This document shows positions 4,945-5,388 of a DNA stretch of 5,388 nt, one piece after another. The notes below the pieces were generated by a model. That model saw only the letters and a program-made list of their open reading frames with translations, did no database searches and was not told the origin of the DNA. The first letter of the stretch is position 1; every line of letters starts with the position of its first letter. The stretch is from an uncultured bacterium (GTDB taxonomy: Bacteria > Patescibacteriota > Minisyncoccia > Phycocordibacterales > PALSA-1337), in assembly GCA_903868845.1 (NCBI GenBank), contig CAIPWS010000059.1, forward strand, positions 1 through 5,388. Reading direction: 5' to 3'. The position numbers and the translations under genes are program-made.

Positions 4945-5388
4945 ATGAAAGATATTTCATTCCAAAAATTTCCCACAGGTCCATTGACTGAAGACATACT
5001 AAATGAGTACTGGCCTGGCGTGATTAATATAAAAGGCGTGAAAGAGGGCCGGTGCGAAATCGTTAACATCGCCGGAGAAAATGCATTACAGGTTACATAT
5101 GTTAAGGGTGTATGGGGAAACAGGGAAGGTGGTGCTTCGTGGAGATATAAATTTGATAAATCATTTGATGAGGTTACTGTTGAGTATAAGATTATGCCTG
5201 CTTCAGATATAGATTTTAGGCGAGGCGGTAAATTGCCAGGCTTGTGTGGTGGATCAAATCCTAGAGGTGGCACATCGAATATCTCTGCAAAAGATGGATT
5301 TTCTGCACGAATAATGTGGAGAGAGCTTGGTCTCCTAGTTCAATATGTATATTATATGGATCAAGATCTCAAGAATAAGCACGGTACA
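4945..5388 (+). CDS. Polysaccharide lyase family 14-like protein, 5' part (cut by window end)
   Basis: An open frame starts at ATG 4945 and runs 148 codons to the window edge without a stop. The protein begins MKDISFQKFPTGPLTED and contains features I recognise from PL14-type lyases (beta-jelly-roll enzymes such as alginate or glucuronan lyases that cleave uronic-acid polysaccharides by beta-elimination). These are a GGASWRYKF strand (62-70), the motif DFRRGGKLPGLCGG (90-103), GFSARIMWR (118-126) and YVYYMDQ (134-140), with the usual ending towards KHGT. The catalytic residues cannot be assigned from this fragment. No signal peptide, lipobox or membrane segment is seen at the N-terminus, which is odd for an enzyme acting on extracellular polymers. 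It starts 18 nt after smc, with no Shine-Dalgarno and no clear promoter of its own, so read-through from smc is likely. Family assignment is from memory of the motifs; substrate is unknown. Confidence 0.8.
   Translation, partial: MKDISFQKFPTGPLTEDILNEYWPGVINIKGVKEGRCEIVNIAGENALQVTYVKGVWGNREGGASWRYKFDKSFDEVTVEYKIMPASDIDFRRGGKLPGLCGGSNPRGGTSNISAKDGFSARIMWRELGLLVQYVYYMDQDLKNKHGT

Noticed and set aside
4809..5273. Minus-strand open frame of 154 codons across the smc end and the lyase start
   Set aside because: It lies opposite two plus-strand genes with clear family motifs and shows no recognisable domain itself.

Overview
The window reads as a piece of a compact bacterial chromosome, most likely from the Candidate Phyla Radiation (Patescibacteria), probably a Parcubacteria-type lineage. 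This is inferred from protein character: a long-tailed L32 with a 'MVNRMR' start, a NusB fused to a Nudix domain, an RNase III with Asn at one active-site position, and a very short SMC. No marker such as 16S rRNA is present. The genes use TAA and TAG stops and contain no in-frame TGA, so nothing points to UGA recoding.

Layout. Positions 1-105 hold just over three perfect copies of a 34-bp tandem repeat that runs off the left edge and touches the 3' end of a minus-strand tRNA-Lys(CUU) gene at 100-172. A divergent promoter region (173-276) separates the tRNA from four plus-strand genes and one partial gene: rpmF (L32, 277-507), a NusB-Nudix fusion (569-1459), rnc (RNase III, 1512-2210), a short SMC-like ATPase (2587-4926) and the 5' part of a polysaccharide lyase family 14-like gene (4945 to the window end). 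The first three are spaced by 61 and 52 nt and look like one transcription unit for ribosome production: a ribosomal protein, an rRNA antitermination factor and the rRNA-processing nuclease. A 376-bp non-coding gap (2211-2586) then holds two DnaA-box-like 9-mers and a strong extended -10 promoter for smc.

Points of interest. (1) The SMC has complete ATPase head motifs but only 779 residues and no recognisable hinge. (2) The Nudix half of the fusion has lost three key residues of the Nudix box. (3) RNase III has Asn where E. coli has catalytic Asp114. (4) rpmF and smc share the same promoter-to-start geometry (TGC, a -10 hexamer, 7 nt, ATG), which predicts leaderless mRNAs; no gene here has a clear Shine-Dalgarno sequence. 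(5) A PL14-like lyase without a signal peptide follows smc by 18 nt. No defence system, CRISPR array or insertion sequence was seen.
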